The notes beneath the pieces were generated by a model that made no database searches, was not told the origin of the DNA, and was given only the letters and a program-made list of their open reading frames with translations. Shown piece after piece: positions 1 to 10,122 of a stretch of DNA of 64,000 nt. Source of the DNA: JAOUEA01 sp963790335 (GTDB lineage Bacteria > Actinomycetota > UBA4738 > HRBIN12); NCBI GenBank assembly GCA_963790335.1, contig CAWBOB010000008.1:310001-374000 (forward strand). The letters run 5' to 3'. The number at the start of each line of letters is the position of its first letter. Within the stretch, counting starts at the first letter, position 1. The translations under genes were made by a program, and so were the position numbers.

Positions 1-235
1 CCATCAGTTCCAACAACTCCTCGTTCTGGCGTGCCCCCTCCCTCCGCCGTTCGACGTCACCCGAGCGACCCGCGGCCGCGATGACCGAGGATGCACCCCA
101 GGCACCCCACCCGGGAACGGCTGAAGGTCGCAACGTTGCCCCACGTGGGGGACCGAAGGCCCGGGCCGAAGGACCCGGATCCGGGCTGGCGAAGGGCCGA
201 TGCAGCTCCCACGCCACCACTAGACTCCTCAGCCC
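1..235. other. Intergenic region with palindrome and strong hairpin potential
   Basis: No complete gene is supported here. A perfect 12-bp palindrome CCCCACGTGGGG lies at 139-150, followed by several GC-rich inverted segments with recurring GAAGG. On the minus strand a short open stretch at about 1-50 reads like coding sequence (ARQNEELLELM) running off the left edge; it may be the start of a leftward gene, but no start codon could be fixed. A -10-like TAGACT at 221-226 precedes the next gene by 9 nt. The folded region matches no riboswitch I can name. Confidence 0.3.
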
Positions 236-523
236 ATGCGGATCGACGAGTTGCAGGCCTCGATGGACGGCATCTACGGCAGGCGTGATGCCGAGCGCGG
301 TCGCGACGCGGTCTTCCGATGGCTCGTCGAAGAGGTCGGCGAGCTCGCCAAGGCGATGCGAACCGGCGACCGGGCGAACCTCGAGCACGAGTTCGGCGAC
401 GTGCTCGCGTGGCTCGCATCGCTCGCGAACATCGAAGGCGTCGATCTGGCGTCGACGGTCGAGCGCTACGCCGCGGGCTGTCCGACGTGCGGCGACACGC
501 CCTGCGGGTGCCCGTGGCCGTGA
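236..523 (+). CDS. MazG-like nucleotide pyrophosphohydrolase
   Basis: The 95-residue protein matches single-domain MazG-type NTP pyrophosphohydrolases, which hydrolyse non-canonical or excess nucleoside triphosphates to the monophosphate. The metal-binding EE-x2-E helix is visible as EEVGELAKAM (about residues 31-40) and the second acidic helix as EFGDVLAWL (about 51-59). The C-terminus is Cys-rich (CPTCGDTPCGC), which the catalytic core does not need and which may bind a metal. The ATG is preceded by TAGACT nine bases upstream and no Shine-Dalgarno is seen, so a leaderless mRNA is likely. The stop overlaps the next start. Confidence 0.8.
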   Translation: MRIDELQASMDGIYGRRDAERGRDAVFRWLVEEVGELAKAMRTGDRANLEHEFGDVLAWLASLANIEGVDLASTVERYAAGCPTCGDTPCGCPWP

Positions 524-1050
524 CCACCGCCGGGACAGGGCGGCCGAGGGATGCGGCGACGTCTCATGAGGTGACCGTGCGCATGGCGACTCCCGGCGAT
601 TGGGTCGCGATCGCCGGTCTGCTCGTTGAGCTCGGTCGCGGGGTGGCCTCGGGCACGGCCGATGACCCGACCCACCGCCAGTCGTTCGCGGGCCATCTCC
701 GTCAGCTCGGCAACGTCACCCTCGTGGCCGAGATCGGCGGCGAGGTCGTCGGTGTCGTCGACATGGAGTACCACCAGCGGCTCGGCGACCACCGGCCGCA
801 GGCTCGGGTGAACGACGTGGTCGTGACCGAACGCGCCCGTGGGGCCGGGGCGGGCACCGCGCTATTGCAGCGAGCCGAGGCGCTAGCTCGCAAGCGAGGG
901 TGTTTCCGCATGGCGCTCGTCACGGCCGCGTGGCGCGAGGCATCGATCGGGTTCTACCGGCGCGAGGGGTGGCAGGACTACGGGGCGTGGTTCGTCAAAC
1001 CGCTCTCCGACGACGTCACGGCCGGCGGCGAACCGGCCGACGACAACTGA
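520..1050 (+). CDS. GNAT-family N-acetyltransferase
   Basis: Acetyl-CoA-dependent N-acetyltransferase of about 176 residues; the substrate is unknown. The acetyl-CoA motif A is seen as VVVTERARGAGAGTALLQRA, followed by a helix and the usual C-terminal GFYRREGW motif. The chosen GTG start at 520 overlaps the preceding stop as GTGA, an arrangement repeated many times in this window. A GTG at 571 is a real alternative, because the family fold begins about there (TVRMATPGDW). Likely cotranscribed with the MazG-like gene. Confidence 0.75.
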   Translation: MTTAGTGRPRDAATSHEVTVRMATPGDWVAIAGLLVELGRGVASGTADDPTHRQSFAGHLRQLGNVTLVAEIGGEVVGVVDMEYHQRLGDHRPQARVNDVVVTERARGAGAGTALLQRAEALARKRGCFRMALVTAAWREASIGFYRREGWQDYGAWFVKPLSDDVTAGGEPADDN

Positions 1051-1071
1051 CGAGGCGGGCGCCACCGCCGT

Positions 1072-2104
1072 TCACCGTACGAACAGGTGCTCCGCGATCT
1101 CGATCGCGTCGAGGGCGGCCCCCATGCGCAGGTTGTCGGCGCAGCTGAACAGCACCAACGCGTCGTCGCGCCCGGGCACCTGTCTGATGCGTCCCACCAG
1201 CGCCTCGTCACCGCCGGCCGCGTCGAGCGGTGAGGGGAACACCCCGCCGTCGGGGTCGTCCATGAGCTGCACGCCGGGCGCGGAGCCCAGCAGGGTCCGC
1301 GCTTCCTCCACGGTGATGGGCCGGGAGAACTCGGCGAGCATACGACACGGCGTGGCCCGTGACGACGGGAACCCGCACCGAGGTCGCCACCACCTGCATG
1401 TCTGGCGCCGAGAGGATCTTCCTCGGCTCTGCCATCATCTTCGCTTCCTCACCCGTGAAACCGTCAGCCTCGAACTCACCCACTTTGGCGACCACGTTGA
1501 ACGCGATCGGCTTGGCGAAGATTGCACCGTCGGGAAGCGCGTCGTGGTCGGGGCTCGCGAGCGACTCGATGTCTCCCGAGAGCTTGTCGACCTGCTCCGC
1601 GAGCTCACGCGTTCCCTTCCATCCGGCCCCGCTCACCGCCTGGTAGCTCGAGAGCACCAGCGAGCGGCACTCGGCCGCCCGGTGGAGCGGACCGAGGGCG
1701 AGCACGGCGGTGATCGTCGTGCAGTTCGGCACCGCGATGATGCCCGGTCGTGGCCAGCCCTCGAGCGCCTCGGGATTCACCGCCGGCACCGCGAGCGGCA
1801 CGTCGGCATGCATGCGGAACGCGCTGGAGTTGTCGATGCAGACGGCTCCGCCCTCGGCGATCGCCGGCAGGAACTCCGACGACGTCGTCGCGCCGGCGGA
1901 GACGAACGCGAGGTCGACGCCGCGTGCCGCCTCGACCGTGAGCTCGCGCACCTCGTGCTCGGCGCCGCGGAACGGCACACGCAGACCGGCGCTCCGCGAG
2001 CTGGCGAGCGGCACGAGCTCATCGACCGGGAAGCGTCGTTCCTCGAGGATGCGGAGCATCTCGCGCCCCACGGCGCCTGTGGCTCCGATCACGGCGATCT
2101 TCAC
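1072..2104 (-). CDS. asd: Aspartate-semialdehyde dehydrogenase (frame break near 1342)
   Basis: Converts aspartyl-4-phosphate to aspartate-4-semialdehyde with NADPH, the step after aspartate kinase toward lysine, threonine and methionine. The N-terminal piece shows the GATGAVG nucleotide-binding loop and the catalytic Cys in VPNCTTI. Reading stops making sense after VTGHAVS, and the C-terminal quarter (MLAEFSRPITVEEARTLL) continues in another frame. Deleting one base near 1342 gives GHAVSMLAEF, which fits the family's GHS-x3-AEF region and a normal length of about 344 residues. The start is GTG, with TAGCGT at 2114-2119 nine bases upstream (leaderless type). lysC lies 2.3 kb away on the same strand. 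Confidence 0.9.
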
Positions 2105-2179
2105 GATCGTTCCACGCTACCAGTGGTCCGCGCGGCCTCAGCGGAGCGCGCCGAGAGCGGGATGGTGCCGCGTGTCGCG

Positions 2180-3574
2180 TCAGTTGCAGGCCACGGGTCC
2201 GCCTCTGTCGAGCACGGCGCCGCCGACACCCACGAACTCCCATGCGTAGGAGGACTCGAACAGCGACAGCCGCAGCACGCCGAAGTCGGATGCGTTTCCC
2301 GTCTCGAAGTTGGGATCGGTCTTCGCGAGCAGCCCGTAATGCCCTCGGCCTCCCGAGCCGACGACGAATTCCCGGATGCCGTCGTCGGCCGGGGAACCCG
2401 ACGGATCCTGCTTCGCGTACCGCTGGTAGTTGTGCTCGTGGCCGTTCAGCACCAGGTCGGCACCAGCGGCGTACAGGTCGTCCCAGAACGGACCGGTGAG
2501 TTCCTCCTGCCCGTGCACCTGCCCCGAGTTGAACAGGGGATGGTGCCAGGCCGCGACGACACACCGCTCGGTCGAAGCCGCGAGCGTCTGCTCGAGGAAG
2601 ACGTCTTGTGGGGTGTCCTCCTCACAGCAGCCCGCGGCCGAGTTCAGCACGATCAGGCGCCACGACCCGAGGTCGGCGGTGTAGAAGCCCGCGTCGCCCG
2701 TGGGGCGCCACTCGGAGGCCCAGTACTCGAAGTACCCGGCCGCGTCGGGCGTGTCGTACTCGTGGTTGCCCGGCACCGGGAACGTGCGCGATGCGTGCAG
2801 GCCCCAGGAGCGGTCGTACCCATCGGTCAGCTGGGCCAGGGTGGCCTTGGGGTACTGGAGATCGCCCAAGGGCACGATCGCGCCGGCCCCGGCCAGCAGC
2901 TGACCGGTGGCGCCCTGCTGGCAGACTTCCGGGTCGGCGCCGTCGAACTCCGGCGAGGCCGGGTCGCAGGCGATGTCGCCGGCCGCGACGAGGATCGTGG
3001 CGGGCCCGAGTCCCCCGGGCGCCGTCGACACCACGAGACGCGGCCCCAGCTCGGGGGTCTCGCCGCTCGCGAACCGATCCGTGCCTGCGAGGTCGCACCA
3101 CGCCGCATGGCGCAGCACGAACCCGACGGCACCGGGACCGACGACCGCCTCCGAGACGTCGAACGAGACGAAGCCTCGCGACGACCAGACCCTCGAGTCG
3201 AGCACGGACCCCATCGAGCCCGGCTGGTCGGCCCACGTGATCGAGTCCTCGGCCCAGGTGTCATCGGCCGCGCGCAGCACCTGCACCCGGCACTCGCTTC
3301 CCGATGGCGATGCCAACACCAGCGTCGCGGCGCTCACCTGCTCGTCGGCCGGCATGGTTGGAACCGAGAACCGGACGTAGGTCAGCTTGCCGTCACCGCG
3401 CACCCGGAGCGCGGGCGCTTCGTCCCGGTTCGCGTCCGGGCTCCCGGCGGAGACGGTCACGTCGGCTCGAGCCTCGCGCGAGATGGGCGCCGACGACGCG
3501 GGGAACGCGGTCCCGACGATCGGCAGGAGGGCCACGGCCAGCGCGACCCGTGCACGCGAACCGATGACGCTCAC
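2180..3574 (-). CDS. Secreted metallophosphoesterase with N-terminal DNRLRE-like domain
   Basis: Exported hydrolase of 464 residues. A signal peptide is chosen at the GTG (VSVIGSRARVALAVALLPIV...ASSA). Residues about 40-200 resemble the DNRLRE/CBM96-type beta domain found on secreted proteins. From about 215 a calcineurin-like phosphoesterase follows, with AGDIACD, LGDLQY, GNHEYD, AAWHHPLF and NGHEHNYQR as metal and phosphate ligands. The closest description is a purple-acid-phosphatase-like enzyme; the substrate is unknown. An upstream in-frame start at about 3703 would add a stretch that does not look like a signal peptide. A paralogue with different front domains lies at 51510-53192. Confidence 0.8.
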   Translation of the reverse strand: MSVIGSRARVALAVALLPIVGTAFPASSAPISREARADVTVSAGSPDANRDEAPALRVRGDGKLTYVRFSVPTMPADEQVSAATLVLASPSGSECRVQVLRAADDTWAEDSITWADQPGSMGSVLDSRVWSSRGFVSFDVSEAVVGPGAVGFVLRHAAWCDLAGTDRFASGETPELGPRLVVSTAPGGLGPATILVAAGDIACDPASPEFDGADPEVCQQGATGQLLAGAGAIVPLGDLQYPKATLAQLTDGYDRSWGLHASRTFPVPGNHEYDTPDAAGYFEYWASEWRPTGDAGFYTADLGSWRLIVLNSAAGCCEEDTPQDVFLEQTLAASTERCVVAAWHHPLFNSGQVHGQEELTGPFWDDLYAAGADLVLNGHEHNYQRYAKQDPSGSPADDGIREFVVGSGGRGHYGLLAKTDPNFETGNASDFGVLRLSLFESSYAWEFVGVGGAVLDRGGPVACN

Positions 3575-3706
3575 GCTCGACCAGGCTTCCTTCGCGACGG
3601 TTCTCTCGACAGGGAGCCTGAACGTTATCGCCGGCCTGCTCTGCCGACCTCGACTCGCCGACGTAGGAACCCTACGGTTCGCGCGGGGCGACGCCTCAGG
3701 CAACCG

Positions 3707-4408
3707 TCAGACGAAGCGCCAGCTCTCGAGCAGCTCCCCGAGACGCTGGGTGCTCGCCTCGAATCCGACCTGCTCGTCGGCGAGGGTCACCCGCCACGCG
3801 ACGCCCTCGCGCTCGAACAGCACATCCCGGGACCGCACGTCGCCGTCTGGACCGGCCAGGGTGGCATCGAACGCGAGCGCCTCGACGCCGTCGATCTCCG
3901 TCGGGGTCGTTGCGCCCGCGGTGGCGCCCGCCGCCTCGACGAAGCCGCGAACGAACTGCTCGAACCGGGCCAAGTCCTGTCCGCGGCTCAGGGGCACCGC
4001 GGTCACCGTGATCACCGCGGGACCTCCCTGCAGCAGGAACCGGTCGAACGCCGCATCGTCGCCGGCCGCCGCGGTGGCGACCCATCCCCCCGGCACGACG
4101 GCGCAGTAGCCGAACCGCGTCGAGGAGAAGTCTGCGTCGCCGCACGCATCTCCGCCGCGGGCCCACGACACCACCGCGAAGCCTCCAGCGGCCACGAGCA
4201 CCGTCAACAGCAGAGCGAGCACGACCGGCACGGTCGCCCGGGGCCGTTCCGGCTCCGGCTGCCGAGGCTGGGGACGTTCACCGCCGGCCGACCGCGGCGG
4301 TGGAGGCAAGCCCGGGTCCGACGGCGGCATCGGGAGGGACGACGCGATGCCTTCCAGGGTTCCACCTACGACCGCATCGCCGAGATCGCCGAGGTCCACG
4401 GGACTCAC
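3707..4408 (-). CDS. Membrane-anchored protein of unknown function
   Basis: A 233-residue protein not recognised as a named family. It has a Pro/Arg-rich cytoplasmic N-terminus (about 1-60), one transmembrane helix (VPVVLALLLTVLVAAGGFAVV) and a C-terminal extracytoplasmic domain of about 150 residues. That domain has a Cys pair near its start (GDACGDADF, FGYCAVVPGGW) that could form a disulfide, and its layout recalls small actinobacterial lipid- or surface-associated domains. Its GTG start overlaps the lysC stop as GTGA, so it is probably translated from the lysC mRNA, though no functional link to amino-acid synthesis is evident. Confidence 0.65.
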   Translation of the reverse strand: MSPVDLGDLGDAVVGGTLEGIASSLPMPPSDPGLPPPPRSAGGERPQPRQPEPERPRATVPVVLALLLTVLVAAGGFAVVSWARGGDACGDADFSSTRFGYCAVVPGGWVATAAAGDDAAFDRFLLQGGPAVITVTAVPLSRGQDLARFEQFVRGFVEAAGATAGATTPTEIDGVEALAFDATLAGPDGDVRSRDVLFEREGVAWRVTLADEQVGFEASTQRLGELLESWRFV

Positions 4409-5652
4409 CCCGTCGGGATGCCGGGCGTCGAGCCCGACTCGTCGAGACCGAAGCGCGCATGCACCACCCGGACCGCTCGCTCGCCGTCCCCTTCACGGAT
4501 GACGCACGAGATGCGGATCGGCGAGGTGGAGATCATCTCGATGTTGATGCCCTCACCCGCGAGGGAGTCGAACATGTCGGCCGCCACCCCCGGATGCGTC
4601 TTCATGCCGGCGCCCACGAGCGAGAGCTTCGCGATGTCATCATCGATCGTGTAGGAGTCGGCGCCGATCTCCTTCACCAGCCGCTCCATCACACTCGTCA
4701 CGCGAGGCAGGTCGGCGCGTGGAGCCGTGAACGAGAGGTCGGTCGCCCCCGCGTGCGAGACGTTCTGCACGATCATGTCGATCGAGATCGCATCATCGGC
4801 GATCGCTTTGAACACCGTCGCCGCCACGCCGGGCCGATCCGGCACCCGGTCCAGGGTCACCTTCGCCTCGTCGGTGTCGAGCGCGACACCCGAGATCAAC
4901 ACGCCTTCCATCTGCTCATCGACCTCCTGGACCCATGTTCCCTGCTCGTCGTCGAACGACGACCGGACGTGCAACCGCACACCCGTGCGCCGCGCGTACT
5001 CGACCGAGCGTGATTGCAGCACGTTCGCACCCGCCGCGGCCAGTTCCAGCATCTCGTCGTAGCTCACGACCTGGAGCTTGCGCGCCGTCGGATCGACGCG
5101 TGGGTCCGTCGTGTACACGCCGGCGACGTCGCTGTAGATCTCGCAGACATCTGCGCCCACCGCCGCGGCCATCGCGACCGCGGTGAGATCGGAACCTCCC
5201 CGCCCGAGCGTCGTGATCTCGAACTGGCTCACGCTCAGCCCCTGGAAGCCGGCGAGCACCACGACGTTGCCGGCTTCCAGGGCTTCGAGGATGCGGCGAG
5301 GCCGGATCTCGACGATCTTGGCCTGCCCGTGCTGGTGGTCGGTCATGATGCCTGCCTGCGAGCCCGTGTAGCTCGCCGCCCTGCATCCCCGCGCGTTGAT
5401 CGCGATGCCGAGCAGCGACATCGCGATCCGCTCGCCGGCGGTGAGCAGCATGTCGAGCTCGCGAGGGTCGGGCACGGTCGCGATCTCGGCCGCCATGGCC
5501 AGCAGCTCGTCGGTCGTGTGGCCCATCGCCGAGACCACGACCACCACGTCGTTGCCTCGCTCGCGGGCGTGCACCACCCGGTCGGCCACCGCCTCGATGC
5601 GCTCCACCGACCCGACCGAGGTGCCGCCGTACTTCTGCACGATGATGGGCAC
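4405..5652 (-). CDS. lysC: Aspartate kinase
   Basis: Phosphorylates L-aspartate, the first step of the aspartate amino-acid family. The 415-residue protein begins at a GTG preceded by a GAGGAG Shine-Dalgarno (VPIIVQKYGGTSVG). The kinase domain has KYGGTSVG, the TLGRGGSDL phosphate loop and the TTDPR segment. Two C-terminal ACT-type repeats (from about 265 and 345) are the usual site of lysine/threonine feedback. Length and layout fit the monofunctional alpha-type enzyme. The downstream membrane protein gene overlaps its stop by four bases; asd is nearby but not adjacent. Confidence 0.95.
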   Translation of the reverse strand: MPIIVQKYGGTSVGSVERIEAVADRVVHARERGNDVVVVVSAMGHTTDELLAMAAEIATVPDPRELDMLLTAGERIAMSLLGIAINARGCRAASYTGSQAGIMTDHQHGQAKIVEIRPRRILEALEAGNVVVLAGFQGLSVSQFEITTLGRGGSDLTAVAMAAAVGADVCEIYSDVAGVYTTDPRVDPTARKLQVVSYDEMLELAAAGANVLQSRSVEYARRTGVRLHVRSSFDDEQGTWVQEVDEQMEGVLISGVALDTDEAKVTLDRVPDRPGVAATVFKAIADDAISIDMIVQNVSHAGATDLSFTAPRADLPRVTSVMERLVKEIGADSYTIDDDIAKLSLVGAGMKTHPGVAADMFDSLAGEGINIEMISTSPIRISCVIREGDGERAVRVVHARFGLDESGSTPGIPTG

Positions 5653-5687
5653 GACGCTCGCTCCTCGCAATCCTGCGACGTGCGAGT

Positions 5688-7776
5688 CTATCGGGGGGTG
5701 CGGTCCGTCCCGCGCGCATCGAGCGCACGGTGCAGGAAGTCGACCTCGATCTGCAGCATCGCCTCGGCGGCGGCCGGGTCGACGGGACGGTGCGTGATGC
5801 CACTCAGCGGGATCATCGAGTGGGGGCGGCCGGCTTCCATGAGCGCCTTGGTCATGCGGAGCGAGTGGGCCACGTAGACGTTGTCGTCGGCGATGCCGTG
5901 GATCAGCAACAGCTGGCCCCGCAGCTTCGCGGCATCGGGCACGAGATCGGCGTTGGCGTAGGCCTCGGCGTCGGCCTCGGGCATGCCCAGGTAGCGTTCG
6001 GTGTAGTGCGTGTCGTACAGGCGCATGTCGGTGACCGGCGCACCGGAGATGCCCGCATGGAAGACGTCGGGCCGGCGCAGCAGGGCCGCCAAGGTGAGGT
6101 AGCCCCCGTAGGACCATCCCCTGATCGCCACCCTCGACAGATCGAGGAAGCCGTGACGCTCCGCCACCGCGTGCAGCCCCTCCACCTGATCCTCGAGGGC
6201 GACATCGACGTAGCTGCGGTACACCGCGTGATCCCAGGCCACGCCCCGGAACGGGGTGCCGCGACCGTCGATGACGAGCACGACGAACCCCTGATCGGCG
6301 AGCCACTGCGACTCGAGCAACGGGCGCTGCGCGCGCACGACGCGGCCCCAGTGCGGACCGCCGTACGGGTCGAGCAGGACCGGCAACGGCTCGGCGGGAT
6401 CGCGTCCGCCCGGGGTGAACATGGCCGTGCGCAGCTCCTTGGGTCCCGACGACAGGAACGCCGGCACGCCCGTGATCACGGGGTGCTCCGCGACCCGCTC
6501 GAACACGTGCAGGGTCTCGCCGTCGCGCACGAGGCGAGCCCTCGGGAGCGGCTCGTCGACGGTCTCCGTGACGAGCACCGCGACGGCTCCCGACGCCACG
6601 CCTGTGTGCTGTCCGGCGCCTTCGCTCACCTGCTCCAGGGAACCGGCTGCGGCGAGCTTCCACACCTGCATCTCGGTGGGCTCACGCGTCGCCGTGAACC
6701 ACACGTCGTCACCCGCCTCGATCACGGCGTCGACCTGCAAGCCGGCCGGTGTCGCCCGGTCGCCGTCGATCAGCAGCATGCGGGTGTCGTCGCGATGGCC
6801 CACCGTGAGCAGGCGGCCGCCGGGGAGCCACGCGGGCACACCGGGCGTGATGTGGGTCCATCGATCGTCGTGATCGGCCCAGACGAGTTCGGTGGCTCCG
6901 GAATCGGGATCGATCGCCAGCACCTGCACGTCGCGCTGGTCCCGCGATTGCACGAGGGCGAGCGGCGGTCCCTCATCTGTCCACGAGACCGCGACGACGT
7001 ACTCGAACGACTCCCGGTCCCAGTCGACGTCGACGCGTGACCCGTCGACGCCGAGCACGTGCATCGTCACGATGGCGTTCGGCGTGCCCGCCTGCGGGTA
7101 CCGCACGGCGCGAGGCTGGACCGCCGGGTCGATCGGAGACCCGATGTGCCACACCCCGACCGCGCGATCGTCCACGCGGCATGCGAGCACGCGCTCACCG
7201 TCCGGCGCCCACCAGTACCCACGGAGCCGCTCCATCTCCTCCGCGGCGATGAACTCGGCCACCCCCCACCGCACGTCGGGGTCCGGTTCGTCGGCGATCA
7301 GTCGTGTCGTCGCCCGAGCTCACGGCGATCGAACGCAGCGCACCGCCGGTCTCGTAGGCCACGCGCTCGCCGGCCGCATCGAGCCGTGCGTCGAAGGGAT
7401 GGCCGGCCGTCTCGAGCACCCGCACGCCGCCGTCGACCAGGTCGGCGACGTGCAGACGCTGCGCCGCCACGAAGACGGCTCGGCGCAGGCCGGGGTCTGC
7501 ATCGTAGGCAGTGACGCCCGACTGCGGCTCTCGCGCGCGCTCGCGGCGATCGAGCTCTTCCTGCGTCACGTGTTCCTCGGCGCGATCGGGGTGGTACACC
7601 TCGCGTTCCTCGCCGGTCGCGACGTCGAGCACCCAGAGCCCCGCCACGGTGTCGTCGCCGGCGCGCGTTCGCAGGAACGCGACCCGCGAGCCGTCGTCGG
7701 CGATGCGGAACGCGCGCGGCAGGCCGAGGTTGAACCCGCGCGTCCGCGCGTACTGGCGAGGGAACGAGTCGGTCAC
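5688..7776 (-). CDS. S9-family prolyl oligopeptidase / dipeptidyl peptidase IV-like (frame break near 7305)
   Basis: Cytoplasmic serine peptidase of about 696 residues once a frame break near 7305 is bridged. The N-terminal beta-propeller begins VTDSFPRQYARTRGF and, past the break, continues through DVRWGVAEFIAAEEM, a hallmark of the DPP4-like propeller. The C-terminal alpha/beta-hydrolase domain carries the catalytic Ser in GWSYGGY, the Asp in GIADDNVYVAHS and the His in GITHRPVD. The GTG start overlaps the stop of the MOSC gene (GTGA), so the two are probably coupled. The break behaves as one extra base; I do not consider it a pseudogene. Confidence 0.85.
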
Positions 7777-8326
7777 GCCGGCACGGTTTCCGGCGCGGCG
7801 GCTGTGGCCTTCACGACACGGTCGCCGACGCGGACCTGCCCGCCGGCGACCACACGAGCGTTGAGCCCCCGCAGCCGGGCGGCTCGGCCCGCATCGGAGT
7901 TCACGAACGCCAGCGCGTCGGGCCCGAACCGAGCCGAGAACTTCGGGCAACCCTTGTGCGGCTTCGGGCTCACCTCGAGCAGCGCCCCGCCGATGCGGAG
8001 CAGGCTCCCAGGGGGAAGGTTCTCCAGGCTCAGGTCCATGTCGACGTAGAGCTGATCGCCGGCGAGCGACCACCGCTCGGGTGCGCCTGCGAGCAGCGCG
8101 ATGCACCTGGTGTTCATCAGGGTGACCTCGGCATCGGGGTTCGGGCGTGGGCGCTGGGACCAGGAGTCGCCCACCACGCCGAGGCCCGGTTCGATCGTCG
8201 GCCTCGGTGACGACCTCACGCTCGTCCTCACCGGGTCGCCGCACGACCATCTCGAGCCGTGCCCTCGTCACGCGGCGACCCCAGGATGTGTGCGAGACCC
8301 TGCTCCATCATCTCCAGCGTCACCAT
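7773..8326 (-). CDS. MOSC-domain protein (two frame breaks)
   Basis: MOSC domains (molybdenum cofactor sulfurase C-terminal) bind Mo cofactor or transfer sulfur; the substrate here is unknown. Three reading-frame pieces join into one 183-residue protein: MVTLEMMEQGLAHILGSP, then LEMVVRRPGEDEREVVTEA, then EPGLGVVGDSW...LTLMNTRCIALLAG...AGDQLYVDMDLS...KPHKGCPKFSARFG...RLRGLNARVV. The conserved Cys of the family is in KGCPKF. Each join (near 8240 and 8195) is explained by one surplus base. The ATG at 8326 has GTG three codons nearer as an alternative. It overlaps the S9 peptidase start. Confidence 0.8.
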
Positions 8327-8382
8327 CCCGGCTTCCCCTTCGCATCCCCCCGGCGGGCCGGATCGAACGTACCATCGCGGGC

Positions 8383-9409
8383 ATGCGCGCCTGGTTCCTG
8401 CACGGCACCGACGGGCCGAGCGCCTACTCGCTGGAGGAGACCGCCCACGCCCGACCCCGGCCCCGACGAGGTGCGCGTCGTCCTGCGCGCATCGGCGCTG
8501 AACCATCTGGACCTGTGGGTCTCGCGCGGCATGCCGGCGCCGCCGTCGTTCCCCCACGTGAGCGGCGCCGACGGGGCCGGCGTCGTCGATGCGATCGGCC
8601 ACGACGTCGCCGAGGTCGCGGTGGGCGACGAGGTGGTGATCGACCCGTCGACCTCGTGCGGGCACTGCACGGCCTGCGCCCGAGGCGACGTGCCGTTCTG
8701 TCGCGGCTTCCGCATCGTCGGCGAGCACCGTTGGGGAACCCACGCCGAGGCGATCGTCGCTGCCCGCCGTGAACGTGAGGTCGAAGCCCCCGTCGCTCTC
8801 GTGGGAGCAGGCCGCCGCGTCGGGACTCGTCGCGTCGTCGGCCCTCCGCATGCTCCGCCGCGCACGGTTCGAGCCGGGTGCACGACGTGCTCGTCGTCGG
8901 GGTCGGAGGCGGCACGTCGAGCGCCGCCCTGCTGCTCGCGATCGCGCTGGGCGCCGGCCGTGTCTGGGCGACATCTCGCGACGACGACAAACTGGCATGG
9001 GCCGTCGACCACGGCGCGGCCGGCGGTGGCCGACGTCGGAGCCGTACGACGAGCAGGTTCGCGACGCCTCCGACGGACGAGGCGTCGACATCGTCGTCGA
9101 CAACGTGGGCACCGTCACGTTCGAACGGTCCTTGCGCGCGCTCGCCCGGGGTGGGCGCCTCGTGACCAACGGCTCCACCACCGGGCGGCGACGGCCCAGC
9201 TCCACCTTCCGACCCTGTTCTGGCGCCAGCTCGAGGTCGTCGGCGCGACGATGAACGACCACCAGGAGTTCGCCGACGCGATGCAGCTCGTCGCCAGTGG
9301 CGCCGTGGAGATCCCGGTCGACACGACCTACGCCTTCGAGGAGTTCCCCACCGCACTGGCCCGGCTCGACGCCGGCGATCAGCTCGGCAAGCTCGTGCTC
9401 GGCCGCTGA
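8383..9409 (+). CDS. Zinc-type alcohol dehydrogenase / quinone reductase family (about six frame breaks)
   Basis: Medium-chain dehydrogenase of about 341 residues. Conserved pieces occur in order in all three frames: MRAWFLHGTDGPSAYSLEE, then DEVRVVLRASALNHLDLWV, the structural-zinc motif CGHCTACARGDVPFC, the nucleotide loop VVGVGGGTSSAALLL, DGRGVDIVVDNVGTVTFE, and LPTLFWRQLEVVGATMND to the end. Frame changes fall near 8440, 8770, 8880, 9025, 9050 and 9190; five act as single extra bases. Such dense breaks with intact motifs suggest sequence error, but a decaying gene is not excluded. TACCAT at 8370-8375 is seven bases before the ATG (leaderless type). Substrate unknown. Confidence 0.75.
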
Positions 9410-9534
9410 CGGGAACCGACGAGGTCGCTCGCCGCGTCACACCCCTGTCACACGCCGGAACCCCCGCGGCATGTCCCGGACGTACAGCTGAACGTATCGC
9501 CCGGCGCCGCGGGACCGACACGAGAGGTGAGGCC

Positions 9535-10122
9535 GTGCTCGACGAGCGCACCGACTCCCAGCTGCTGATCGCATCACGCACCGAACCGGAAGCATTCACC
9601 GAGCTCTACCGGCGTCACGCCGAGGATCTGCTGCGCTACTTCGCGCGGCGGACCCTCGACCCCGAGACGGCGGCCGAGCTCACCGCCGAGACGTTCGCGG
9701 AGGCGTTCGCCTCGCGCGCCAACTATCGAGATCAAGGGGTGAACGGCGTGGCATGGCTCTACGGCATCGCGCGGCACCGGCTGGGGCGGTTCTTCCGCAG
9801 CGGCCGCGTCGAGGCCGCCGCCCGTCGCAAGCTCGGCATGCCCGAGCGCGACCTCGCCCCGCAGGACTACGAGCGCATCGAGGACCTCATCGACTTCGCC
9901 CCGATCCGCGAGGCCCTCGTGGAAGCGCTCGACACGCTGAGCGAGGACCAACGCGACGCCCTTCGCCTGCGGGTGATCGACGGGCTCGCGTACGACGACG
10001 TCGCCGCGCGCCTGCAGTGCACGGAACAGAGCGCCCGGCAGCGCGTCAGCCGAGGTCTGAGGAAGATCGCCCTGTTGCTGCAAGAGCGGGGGATGCAGCT
10101 CACCACGGAGGTTGAGATATGA
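9535..10122 (+). CDS. ECF sigma factor
   Basis: RNA polymerase sigma factor of 195 residues, of the two-domain ECF type. Sigma-2 spans roughly 20-85 (AFTELYRRHAEDLLRYFARR, then AELTAETFAEAFASR and VAWLYGIARHRLGRFFRSG). Sigma-4 spans about 125-185 (LSEDQRDALRLRVIDGLAYD, CTEQSARQRVSRGLRKI). The GTG start follows a strong GAGAGGTGAGG ribosome site. The stop overlaps the next ATG (ATGA), whose product is a membrane protein and a plausible regulator. The promoter classes it recognises cannot be told from this window. Confidence 0.9.
   Translation: MLDERTDSQLLIASRTEPEAFTELYRRHAEDLLRYFARRTLDPETAAELTAETFAEAFASRANYRDQGVNGVAWLYGIARHRLGRFFRSGRVEAAARRKLGMPERDLAPQDYERIEDLIDFAPIREALVEALDTLSEDQRDALRLRVIDGLAYDDVAARLQCTEQSARQRVSRGLRKIALLLQERGMQLTTEVEI

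Noticed and set aside
1124..4654. A very long rightward open frame (over 1,100 codons) opposite asd, the phosphoesterase and lysC
   Set aside because: Its translation is Arg/His/Gly-rich with no domain, and the opposite strand carries unmistakable genes; it is a GC-driven shadow.
8383..9409. Calling the alcohol dehydrogenase a pseudogene
   Set aside because: All motifs survive in order despite about six frame steps, and the same error type hits essential genes nearby.
9440..9535. ECF-type autoregulatory promoter (GGAAC ... CGTA) ahead of the first sigma gene
   Set aside because: The spacer is about 19 bases, too long for the usual 15-17.
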